Source of the DNA: Thiobacillus sp.
GTDB lineage: Bacteria; Pseudomonadota; Gammaproteobacteria; Burkholderiales; Thiobacillaceae
Direction: 5' to 3'
NCBI GenBank assembly: GCA_019459325.1
Contig: JAIBFA010000044.1
Coordinates: forward strand, 1 to 40,340
DNA: 40,340 nucleotides
Of the stretch, positions 10,285-18,849 are shown piece by piece. The notes under the pieces are model-generated. The model worked only from the letters and a program-made list of their open reading frames with translations, was not told the origin of the DNA and made no database searches. The position numbers and the translations under genes are program-made. How positions within the stretch are numbered: position 1 is the first letter of the stretch; every line of letters starts with the position of its first letter.

Positions 10285-11361
<1,077 letters not shown>

Positions 11362-11375
<14 letters not shown>

Positions 11376-12735
11376 GTGCCCGCTCCTTTTCTTTCCATTT
11401 GCTGACCGTGTAGCGCGACAGGCGCACCTGCTCGGACCAGAAATCCATCGACAATCCCGCTTTGCGCTTCAGGTGCGCCAGAAATTCGGCCGGTTCGGGT
11501 AGCTGCTCCCACACCTGCGGTAGGAAGGTGCTGCGGTAATGGCCGTACTCGAATACCACGCCGTCGATGTTCGGCCGCAGCGTGGCCAGCGCTGCAGCCT
11601 CGCCCTTCACCTCGATCGGCTCGGTTGGCGACAGCAGCGACACCTCGACCCGGATCTCCTCGAATTCTTCGCGGGTCAGCGGCATGAAGCGCGGATCGCG
11701 AAACGCCGCCGCCACCGCGTTCTCGCGCACGTCGATTTCCAGCGAGCGGTGCGCTTCCAGGGTGCCGATGCAGCCGCGCAACTCGCCCTGCCGGGTCAGG
11801 GTGACGAAGCTCGCGCCCGGCTCCTGCAGCCAGGCGGCCTGAACGGGCTTTGCCGCCGCCTGCCCCAGCCGGGAGGCGATTTCGTTGCGCGCCAGCTTCA
11901 GCAGGGTCGAACCTTTTTCCGCGTCCGGCTGGTCCGGACCGGCTTCGGCCTGGAAAGCGAAGGCGGCATAGCCGACGACCCGATCAGGATCGCCGGCGGT
12001 GTCGCTGGAATTGCGCACGTCCAGCACCACCGGGTGCAGGCCGTGCCTGCGCGCCGCCAGCAGCAGGCCGTTGACCGGCGTGGCACCGCAGGCCTGTTCG
12101 TGATTGAGATGCGAATTCAGCGCCAGGATGGCGTCCACCGTCTCGCCGTCCACCTTGCGGGCGAGCGCGTCGGGCAGGAAATGCGACAGGTCGGAACTGA
12201 TCACGATCAGCGTCTCGTCGCCGCCCCACACGGTTTCCAGCACCTCCGCCACTTCGGCCGCGGTGGCTTCGCCCACCGCCAGCGGAAGCAGCTGGAAATC
12301 GCCCAGCACCTGCTGCAGGAAAGGCAATTGCACCTCGAGCGAATGTTCCATCTGGTGCACCGCCGCGCTGCGGGTCACCTGCGGCAGCCCGGCGATCGCT
12401 TGCATGCCCGCCTGATCCAGCGGCACTTCGCCGAGCGGGGTGGCAAAGCGCTCCGCCTCGGGCAGCGCCAGGCCACGGACATAGACGCGATGGGCGGGGC
12501 CCAGCAGCACCACCCGACGAATGCGGCCGCGCAGCTCGCCCAGCCGGGCATAGGCACTGGCGGCGACGGCGCCCGAATAGATATAGCCGGCGTGCGGCAC
12601 GATCAGCGCCTTCGGTGCGGGCGACGCAGCGTCACGCTTCACGCTCGCGAGCAGATCGGCGATGTCGCGCTTGAGCTGGACCGGATTATCCGGATAGAAC
12701 ATTCCGGCGACGGCGGCGGGGCGGATGACGGGCAT
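11362..12735 (-). CDS. AmmeMemoRadiSam protein B/A fusion (Memo + AMMECR1)
   Basis: This 457-residue protein fuses a Memo domain (about 1-265) to an AMMECR1 domain (about 275-450). Memo landmarks are PHAGYIYSG (H48), GPAH (H82), EHSLEVQLPF, SSDLSH and ACG (C216). H48, H82 and C216 line up with the metal-binding His, His, Cys of human MEMO1. The AMMECR1 hallmark LRGCIGT is intact. The ATG at 12733-12735 is chosen because GAGGAA lies about 7 nt before it; a second in-frame ATG 15 bp upstream is possible. The two proteins are often encoded separately, so fusion supports direct physical cooperation. The gene heads the operon and is divergent from the histidine kinase gene. Confidence 0.92.
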
Positions 12736-12885
12736 AGGGCATTTCCTCATATATCAGTCTAGTAAATGAGGGGGAATTGCCCGGGTTTCAAGTCAGGCCC
12801 GTGGGGCAGGGGGTTTGCGCCGATAATAGTGCGTTCAAGATGGCCTGGATCGTCACCGTTTCAGGGTTCAATCACCAGGAGGAAC

Positions 12886-14358
12886 ATGCGTTCATTCAAT
12901 GCTGCCGACGAAGGCGCACTGCTGCTGTCGATTTTGCAGGAATCCACATCCGAGGTGCTGGTTTTCGACGCGGACAGCCTGCGGATCGTCCAGGCCAACC
13001 CCGCCGCAGCGCGCAATCTGCAATATCGGCTCAAGGCCTTGCAGAAGCTGACGCCGCTGGATCTGCTGGCGCCCCATGACGGCCGCTCGTTCAACACTCT
13101 GCTTGCCCTGCTGAAAGACGGCAAAAAACGCCGTACCGCCCTCAATGTGCACTACCGCCGCCTCGACGGCACCCGCTATCCGGTCGAAGCCCGGCTGTTC
13201 TACTCGAACGATCGCGAGCAGCCGGTGTTCATCTGCATCGCCAACGACGTCAGCCTGCGCGAAGCCACGCGGCAGGCGCTGGAACATTCGGCGTCCGATC
13301 TGCGCGCGATCGTGGCGCACATCCCCGGCATGGCCTTCCAGGTCATGCAAAAGCACGGCGCCCCGCCCACGCTGCGCTATGTCAGCGAGCAATCCGCCCA
13401 GCTGCTCGGCATCAAGGCGACCGCCTTGCGCACCAACCCGGAACGCTTCTTCAAGCTGATCCTGAAAGAAGACCGGGACGACTATCTGGCCCGGCTCGCC
13501 GAAGCCAGCGGCGTCCACCTGGGTTTCAACTGGGAAGGCCGCCTCTGGATGAAAGACTGGAAAGACGTGAAATGGGTCACCATTCGGGTCAGCCAGCGCA
13601 CTTCTGCGGACGGCACCCTGTGGGACGGCATCATGCTGAACGTGACGCACAGCAAGCTGGCCGAGGCGGAAATCTGGCGTTCGCGGGCACAGCTGAGCGC
13701 CCTGGCCGCGCACGTCGAAGCCGCCAAGGAACAGGAGCGTCTCAACCTTGCCCGCGAGGTGCATGACGATCTGGGCGGCAATCTCACGGCGATCAAGATC
13801 GGCCTGTCGTGGCTGATGAAGCACCTTCCGCCGGAACAGACAAAGCTGATCGAACGCACCGCCTACCTCGACAGCGTGGTCGACCAGACCTTCGAGGCGG
13901 CGCACCGCATTGCCTCCAACCTGCGGCCAGCCGAGCTGGATTTCGGCATCGTCGCGGCGATCCGCTGGCAGTTGCAGCGATTCGGCCGCAACACCGATAT
14001 CGCCACCCGATTCAGCGCGCCCGACGAGCCTGTCCCGCTCGATCCCGACGCCGCGATCGCCGTCTTCCGCATCGTGCAGGAAGCGCTGACCAATGTCGCC
14101 AAGCACGCCCGCGCCACCCGGGTCAAACTCAAGCTGGTGCGGGAGGCCGACAGTCTGCTGGTCACCCTCACCGACAATGGCCGGGGGATCCAGCCCGGAC
14201 GCAGCGACAAGGGCAGGCATGCCTTCGGCCTCCTCGGCATGAGCGAACGCGCCACCGCGCTGGGCGGCGAACTCGCCGTCCAGCCCGCCAAACGCCAGGG
14301 CACCCAGGTCAGCCTGCGCATTCCTTTGTCCGCCCCCGCGCCTGTGGCGGCGAAATGA
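12886..14358 (+). CDS. Soluble two-PAS sensor histidine kinase, NarX/DegS (HisKA_3) type
   Basis: The 490-residue kinase has two PAS-like domains (about 10-125 and 135-255), a coiled linker and a HisKA_3 dimerisation helix with the phospho-acceptor His293 in REVHDDLGGNL. A HATPase domain follows, with N-box QEALTNVAKHA (N403) and G-boxes DNGRGI and FGLLGM. No transmembrane helix is present, so it senses a cytoplasmic signal that cannot be named. The start is fixed by AGGAGGA just before the ATG at 12886. The cognate regulator follows 37 bp downstream. Confidence 0.92.
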   Translation: MRSFNAADEGALLLSILQESTSEVLVFDADSLRIVQANPAAARNLQYRLKALQKLTPLDLLAPHDGRSFNTLLALLKDGKKRRTALNVHYRRLDGTRYPVEARLFYSNDREQPVFICIANDVSLREATRQALEHSASDLRAIVAHIPGMAFQVMQKHGAPPTLRYVSEQSAQLLGIKATALRTNPERFFKLILKEDRDDYLARLAEASGVHLGFNWEGRLWMKDWKDVKWVTIRVSQRTSADGTLWDGIMLNVTHSKLAEAEIWRSRAQLSALAAHVEAAKEQERLNLAREVHDDLGGNLTAIKIGLSWLMKHLPPEQTKLIERTAYLDSVVDQTFEAAHRIASNLRPAELDFGIVAAIRWQLQRFGRNTDIATRFSAPDEPVPLDPDAAIAVFRIVQEALTNVAKHARATRVKLKLVREADSLLVTLTDNGRGIQPGRSDKGRHAFGLLGMSERATALGGELAVQPAKRQGTQVSLRIPLSAPAPVAAK

Positions 14359-14395
14359 CGGCATAATCGGCCCCAATACCAGGCAGAGAATTCCC

Positions 14396-15043
14396 GTGGC
14401 AGCAGTAAAACCCTATCGCATCCTCATCGTCGACGACCACGCCATCGTGCGCGAAGGACTCAAGCAGATCCTGGCCGAGGTCGACGACATCGAAGTCGCC
14501 GGCGAAGCCGACTGCTCCAGCCGTGCCCTGCAGATGGCCCGGCGCGAACCCTGGGATATGGTGCTGATGGACATCACCATGCCCGACCGCAGCGGCCTGG
14601 AAACGCTGGAATTGATGAAAAAGGAGCACCCCGGCATCAAGGTGCTCATGCTGTCCATGCATCGCGAAACCCAGTATGCCGTTCGCGCGCTGAAATCCGG
14701 CGCGGCCGGCTACCTCAACAAGCAGAGTGCACCGGACCAGCTGGTCGACGCCATCCGCCTGGTCGCCTCCGGCAAGAAATACATCAGTGCCGAAGTCGCC
14801 CAGGAACTCGCCAGCCAGGTCAGCGGCGAACGCACAGGCTTGCCGCACGAAGGCCTGTCCAACCGCGAATACCAGACCCTGTGCATGATCGCCTCCGGCC
14901 TGCCCGTCTCCGCCATCGCCGACCAGCTGGCCCTGTCGGTCAAGACCATCAGCATGTACCGCGCCCGCCTGCTGAAGAAGATGCAGCTCAAGAACAACGC
15001 CGAACTGACGCACTACGCCATCAAGCAGGGGCTTCTCGACTGA
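14396..15043 (+). CDS. NarL/FixJ-family response regulator with LuxR-type HTH
   Basis: The 215-residue regulator has a receiver domain (acidic D13-D14, phospho-acceptor Asp59 in LMDITMPD, Ser87, Lys109) and a C-terminal LuxR/GerE helix-turn-helix (about 150-212, LSNREYQTL and AIADQLALSVKTISMYRARLL). Translation starts at GTG with AGGCAGAG upstream. The first strongly conserved HTH residues are LSNRE where most relatives have LTxRE. It should be phosphorylated by the adjacent kinase. The position just before a GGDEF gene and flagellin suggests, but does not prove, motility or c-di-GMP targets. Confidence 0.93.
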   Translation: MAAVKPYRILIVDDHAIVREGLKQILAEVDDIEVAGEADCSSRALQMARREPWDMVLMDITMPDRSGLETLELMKKEHPGIKVLMLSMHRETQYAVRALKSGAAGYLNKQSAPDQLVDAIRLVASGKKYISAEVAQELASQVSGERTGLPHEGLSNREYQTLCMIASGLPVSAIADQLALSVKTISMYRARLLKKMQLKNNAELTHYAIKQGLLD

Positions 15044-15063
15044 GCATTGCAGGTCAAAAGCGG

Positions 15064-15098
15064 CACGTTTCAAGGTTTTGCTGGCAACGTGTAACGTG
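15064..15098. repeat. Small inverted/heptad repeat after the response regulator gene
   Basis: CACGTT (15064-15069) pairs with AACGTG (15086-15091), and a second AACGTG follows exactly 7 nt later (15093-15098). The 7-nt phasing resembles the CAAG/CTTG heptad elements at 24789 and 36127, although the core word differs. It may act as a weak terminator between the regulator and GGDEF genes. Confidence 0.35.
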
Positions 15099-15219
15099 AA
15101 GCGCGCACCTGACTTCGGAAATACCGGGGTTTTCCTGCCCTAATCCGCCCTTCAGCGTCCCCCCTCGCGCCCTACCATGCACTGAATAGAGAAGGCCCGA
15201 CCGGGGCCGAGGCGCGCAC

Positions 15220-16848
15220 ATGGCTGAACCCACCGTCAAAATCAATCTGGACAACCCGACCGAAGTCGCGCGCGAAACCCTGCGCCGGCTGGCCATGCGC
15301 CGGATTGCGCCGACCCCGGACAACTACCAGACCCTGTACGAGGAAATCGTCGGCAAGCCCGCCCCCGGCGCGAGCGCGGCCACCGCAGCCAGCGTGCTGG
15401 CCGAGCTGGCCACGGACCTGCAGACGCATTACCCCGCCCTGTCGAACCAGGCGGCCAACCTCAACAAGGCCATCGGCAAAAGCGACTGGCGGCAGTGCAG
15501 CTTTCTGCTTTCCGAAATCGCCGTTCAACTCAAACAGCCCCCCAGTGACGGCAAGGACCGGTCGCAGGCGGACAAGGGCAAGCTGGCACGGCCGATCGAC
15601 AGCGGCGCAGCGGCACTCGAGGACAATCTGGCGCTGCTGCGCGACCTGCTGGCCAAAACCCTGGAATTCGGCATGGTGTCGCAGCTGTCGCACGCCCCGC
15701 GCCTGGCGGAAAAGGCCCAGCAGCTCGCCGTCGCCGTGCGCGATGCCAAGAGCGACGCCACCCTGCGCGCCGCCGCAAGCGGCCTGAAATCGCTGTGGGT
15801 CAGCATCGAACTGCAGGCCTCCGATGCCCAGCAGCAGCAGGAAATGCTCAAGCGCATCCTGCTGCTGCTGGTGGAAAACATCGGCGAACTGCTCGACGAC
15901 GACACCTGGCTGCGCGGCCAGCTCGATCTGGTGCAGGAAGTCGTTACCGGCCCGCTGAAAATCCAGTCGCTGCAGGAAGCGGAAAAGCGGCTCAAGGAAG
16001 TCATCTACAAGCAAGGCATGGTCAAGCACGGCCTGCGCGAAGCCACCGCCACGCTGAAGGCCACCATGACCACCTTCGTCAGCCGCATGAGCGACGCCGT
16101 GGCGGCCAACGACGAGTACCAGGGAAAAATCGCCTCCCATATCGAACGCATCAGCAGCACCGAAGACGTGCTGGAGCTGAACCGCATCCTCGAGAGCCTG
16201 CTGGAGGAAACCCGCAGCGCGCAGGCCGACAGCCGGCGCGCGCACGACCAACTGGTCGAGGAGCGCGATACCGCGCTGCAGGCCGAAGGCCGCATCAAGG
16301 AGCTCGAAACCGAGCTCGCCCAGATGAGCGCCCTGGTGCGCGAGGACCCGATGACCCGCAGCCTCAACCGGCGCGGCATGGACGACGAGTTTGCGCGCGA
16401 ATCTTCGCGCGCGGACCGTTACGACACGCCTTTCAGCATCGCCGTGCTCGACGTCGACAACTTCAAGGCGCTGAACGACAAGCGCGGCCACCAGACCGGC
16501 GACGAAGCGCTGATCCATCTGGTCAAGGTGGCCAAGGAAGAACTGCGCCTCACCGACCACATCGCGCGCATGGGCGGCGAGGAATTCCTGATCATCCTGC
16601 CCAACACGCCGCTCGACGAGGCCGCCAAAATCATCACCCGCCTGCAGCGCAGCCTCACCAAGAAATACTTCCTCGACAACAACGAAAAGGTATTGATCAC
16701 CTTCAGCGCCGGCGTGGCTCAGCGCACAGCGGGCGAATCGCAGGAAGCCACCATCGGCCGCGCCGACAGCGCCATGTACGAAGCCAAACACAGCGGCAAG
16801 AACCGCGTGTGCCTGGCGCCGGAAGCGCCGGTGCAAGCCGCGGAATGA
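15220..16848 (+). CDS. GGDEF diguanylate cyclase with long N-terminal helical region
   Basis: This 542-residue protein has a long, mainly helical N-terminal region (about 1-370, with a coiled coil around 330-370) and a C-terminal GGDEF domain (about 375-535). The active-site motif is GGEEF (452-456), with metal-binding Asp411 in VLDVDNFK. An inhibitory I-site RLTD (443-446) stands exactly five residues before it, so product feedback inhibition is expected. No membrane helix is seen. The N-terminal region (NPTEVARETLRRLAMRRIAPTPDNY) is a recognised architecture in proteobacterial cyclases but its ligand is unknown. It lies 146 bp upstream of flagellin. The ribosome site is weak. Confidence 0.93.
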   Translation: MAEPTVKINLDNPTEVARETLRRLAMRRIAPTPDNYQTLYEEIVGKPAPGASAATAASVLAELATDLQTHYPALSNQAANLNKAIGKSDWRQCSFLLSEIAVQLKQPPSDGKDRSQADKGKLARPIDSGAAALEDNLALLRDLLAKTLEFGMVSQLSHAPRLAEKAQQLAVAVRDAKSDATLRAAASGLKSLWVSIELQASDAQQQQEMLKRILLLLVENIGELLDDDTWLRGQLDLVQEVVTGPLKIQSLQEAEKRLKEVIYKQGMVKHGLREATATLKATMTTFVSRMSDAVAANDEYQGKIASHIERISSTEDVLELNRILESLLEETRSAQADSRRAHDQLVEERDTALQAEGRIKELETELAQMSALVREDPMTRSLNRRGMDDEFARESSRADRYDTPFSIAVLDVDNFKALNDKRGHQTGDEALIHLVKVAKEELRLTDHIARMGGEEFLIILPNTPLDEAAKIITRLQRSLTKKYFLDNNEKVLITFSAGVAQRTAGESQEATIGRADSAMYEAKHSGKNRVCLAPEAPVQAAE

Positions 16849-16877
16849 AGATCATGCAGATTTTTGAAGCAGGAGCC

Positions 16878-16904
16878 TTAACTTTCTCCAACCCCCGACG
16901 ATTC
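16878..16904 (+). promoter_or_regulatory. Candidate sigma-28 promoter for flagellin (distal)
   Basis: TTAACTTT, an 11-nt spacer and GACGATTC match the FliA consensus TAAAGTTT-N11-GCCGATAA at 11 of 16 positions. It would give a leader of roughly 80 nt, close to the length common for flagellin mRNAs. A second candidate with the same score lies downstream. Confidence 0.35.
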
Positions 16905-16942
16905 CTCACACAACGGCGGTTCATGTAGCCCAGCGGGCAGAC

Positions 16943-16969
16943 CAAAGTTGACGGCCACAAGGCCGGAAC
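16943..16969 (+). promoter_or_regulatory. Candidate sigma-28 promoter for flagellin (proximal)
   Basis: CAAAGTTG, an 11-nt spacer and GCCGGAAC also match the FliA consensus at 11 of 16 positions. It would place the start site only about 20 nt before the flagellin ATG, with AAGGAG retained in the leader. Confidence 0.4.
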
Positions 16970-16994
16970 AATCGACCCACTTAAGGAGAAAATC

Positions 16995-18368
16995 ATGGCA
17001 GCAGTAATCAACACCAACATGGCTTCGCTGAATGCGCAGCGCAACCTGGGTACCTCGCAGTCCGCGCTGAACACCTCGATCCAGCGTCTGTCTTCCGGCC
17101 TGCGCATCAACAGCGCCAAGGACGACGCGGCCGGTCTGGCGATTTCCGAGCGCTTCACTTCGCAAATCCGCGGCCTGAACCAAGCTTCCCGCAACGCGAA
17201 CGACGGCATCTCGCTGGCGCAAACCGCTGAAGGCGCGCTGGGCCAGGTCGGCGACGCGCTGCAGCGCATCCGCGAACTGTCCGTGCAATCGGCCAACGCG
17301 ACCAACAGCTCGTCGGACCGTGCCGCCTTGCAGCAGGAAGTCAGCCAGCTGGTCAGCGAGATCAGCCGCATCGGCGACACCACCAGCTTCAACGGACTGA
17401 AAATCCTCGACGGCTCCTACACCAACCAGCAGTATCAGGTTGGCGCCAATGCCGGCGAAGTGATCAACGTCTCGGTGGCCGACTCGCGCTCATCCCAACT
17501 CGGCGCAACTACTGCGAGCAGCAGCGCAGGGAATACTGTGACGAACTTCGCACAGGCCTTGGACATCAATGGCACCGCGATCGACACCGCCGCCGCAGCG
17601 AACGCCACTGACGTGATCAATGCCATCAATGCGAAATCGTCCAGCACCGGTGTGACCGCTGCCCGCGCAACGTCGAACACGCTGACGACAACGACTGACT
17701 TCGTTACCGTCGCTGTAGGCGACGCCGCACAATTGACGATCAACGGCACCACGGTTGACTTCGCTGCCGGCACCACTCGCGACCAGGCGATCGCCTTGAT
17801 CAACGCAAAAGCCACCCAGACTGGTGTGACGGTCGCCGCAGACGGCACAGCCGACTTCAAGTTCTCGTCCGCGAACGGCGCAGATTTCACCATCGAGGAT
17901 ACGGGTACGGACGCCTTCGGTGCGGGTATCGCGACCACCGCCACGACATACTCCGCTGGCATCACGCTGTCTGCAGCACTGGGCACGACGATCAGTGCTA
18001 CGGGCCAGTTGGCGACAGACTTGAATCTCGCTGGCGTTACGCAAGTCGATTACAAAGTCGCGACGATGGATATCTCGACTGTCGACGGCGCGAACAAGGC
18101 TCTGGCGGCTGCGGATGCCGCGCTGACCCAGATCAGCAGCACCCGTGCGCAACTGGGCGCGGTTCAGAACCGTTTCTCTGCTGTCGTCGCCAACCTGGGC
18201 GCCGCTTCGGAAAACTTCTCCGCAGCCCGCAGCCGCATCATGGATGCCGACTTCGCGTCCGAGACCGCTTCGCTGACGCGCGGCCAGATTCTGCAGCAGG
18301 CCGGTACCGCGATGCTGGCGCAGGCCAACTCGCTGCCGAACAACGTGCTGTCGCTGCTGCGCGGTTAA
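16995..18368 (+). CDS. fliC: Flagellin
   Basis: The 457-residue filament subunit has the conserved D0/D1 N-terminus (MAAVINTNMASLNAQRNL, about 1-140) and C-terminus (about 375-457, ending NNVLSLLRG). The central part (about 160-370) is variable, Thr/Ala-rich and carries a flagellin IN-type motif (LTINGTTVDFAAG and INAKATQTGV). No signal peptide is present, as expected for type III export. AAGGAG precedes the ATG. The centre uses more A/T-ending codons than the flanks, consistent with a surface-exposed, diversifying domain. It is the only flagellin gene in the window. Confidence 0.96.
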   Translation: MAAVINTNMASLNAQRNLGTSQSALNTSIQRLSSGLRINSAKDDAAGLAISERFTSQIRGLNQASRNANDGISLAQTAEGALGQVGDALQRIRELSVQSANATNSSSDRAALQQEVSQLVSEISRIGDTTSFNGLKILDGSYTNQQYQVGANAGEVINVSVADSRSSQLGATTASSSAGNTVTNFAQALDINGTAIDTAAAANATDVINAINAKSSSTGVTAARATSNTLTTTTDFVTVAVGDAAQLTINGTTVDFAAGTTRDQAIALINAKATQTGVTVAADGTADFKFSSANGADFTIEDTGTDAFGAGIATTATTYSAGITLSAALGTTISATGQLATDLNLAGVTQVDYKVATMDISTVDGANKALAAADAALTQISSTRAQLGAVQNRFSAVVANLGAASENFSAARSRIMDADFASETASLTRGQILQQAGTAMLAQANSLPNNVLSLLRG

Positions 18369-18387
18369 GTTGGAAATAGCATCAAAA

Positions 18388-18422
18388 CGGGCGCGCTTGG
18401 GTTTAATTTAACCCGGCGCCCG
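18388..18422 (+). terminator. First stem-loop after flagellin
   Basis: CGGGCGC pairs with GCGCCCG, and inside it GGGTT pairs with AACCC, giving a long two-part hairpin 19 nt after the flagellin stop. There is no T-run. It probably terminates or stabilises the abundant flagellin mRNA. Confidence 0.55.
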
Positions 18423-18465
18423 GACGAAGCGGCGGATCAAGGATTTCCCTTGTTCCGCCTTCGTC
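18423..18465 (+). terminator. Second stem-loop after flagellin
   Basis: GACGAA/TTCGTC, GGCGGA/TCCGCC and CAAGG/CCTTG pair in nested order around an ATTTC loop, with a 2-nt bulge. The strong hairpin follows the first directly and lies just before the flaG ribosome site. Confidence 0.55.
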
Positions 18466-18488
18466 GCACCTAGATTAGGGGAAACATC

Positions 18489-18839
18489 ATGTCTATTGGA
18501 AAAGTCGATTCAGTTGACCTTGCCCCGATGCGGCAAGCTCCTGCACCCGCACCCATTTCGACCGCACAGCGCACCGCACAGGACAACCCTGTTTTTCCGC
18601 CTGTGCAACCCGTCACCCAGGAGGCCGTCGCCGCCGCCGTACAGTCGGCCAATGCGTACGTGCAATCCGTTTCAAGCAGTCTGCACTTTTCGCTCGACCA
18701 GGATTCCGGACGCACCGTCGTCAAGATGGTCGACACTCAAACCGAAGAAGTGCTGCGCCAGTTTCCCAGCGAGGAAATGCTGGCCATCTCCAAATCCATC
18801 GACCGCATGCAGGGTCTGCTGATCAACCGCCAGGCCTGA
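18489..18839 (+). CDS. flaG: FlaG family protein
   Basis: This 116-residue protein has a disordered Pro/Ala-rich N-terminus and the FlaG core (about 60-113). The core includes LHFSLDQDSGRTVVKMVDTQ and the conserved RQFPSEEML helix. FlaG proteins influence filament length and are typically encoded between flagellin and fliD, as here. The start at 18489 follows GGGGAAAC; fliD begins 10 bp after its stop, so the two are co-transcribed. Confidence 0.93.
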   Translation: MSIGKVDSVDLAPMRQAPAPAPISTAQRTAQDNPVFPPVQPVTQEAVAAAVQSANAYVQSVSSSLHFSLDQDSGRTVVKMVDTQTEEVLRQFPSEEMLAISKSIDRMQGLLINRQA

Positions 18840-18849
18840 GGAGTCGACC

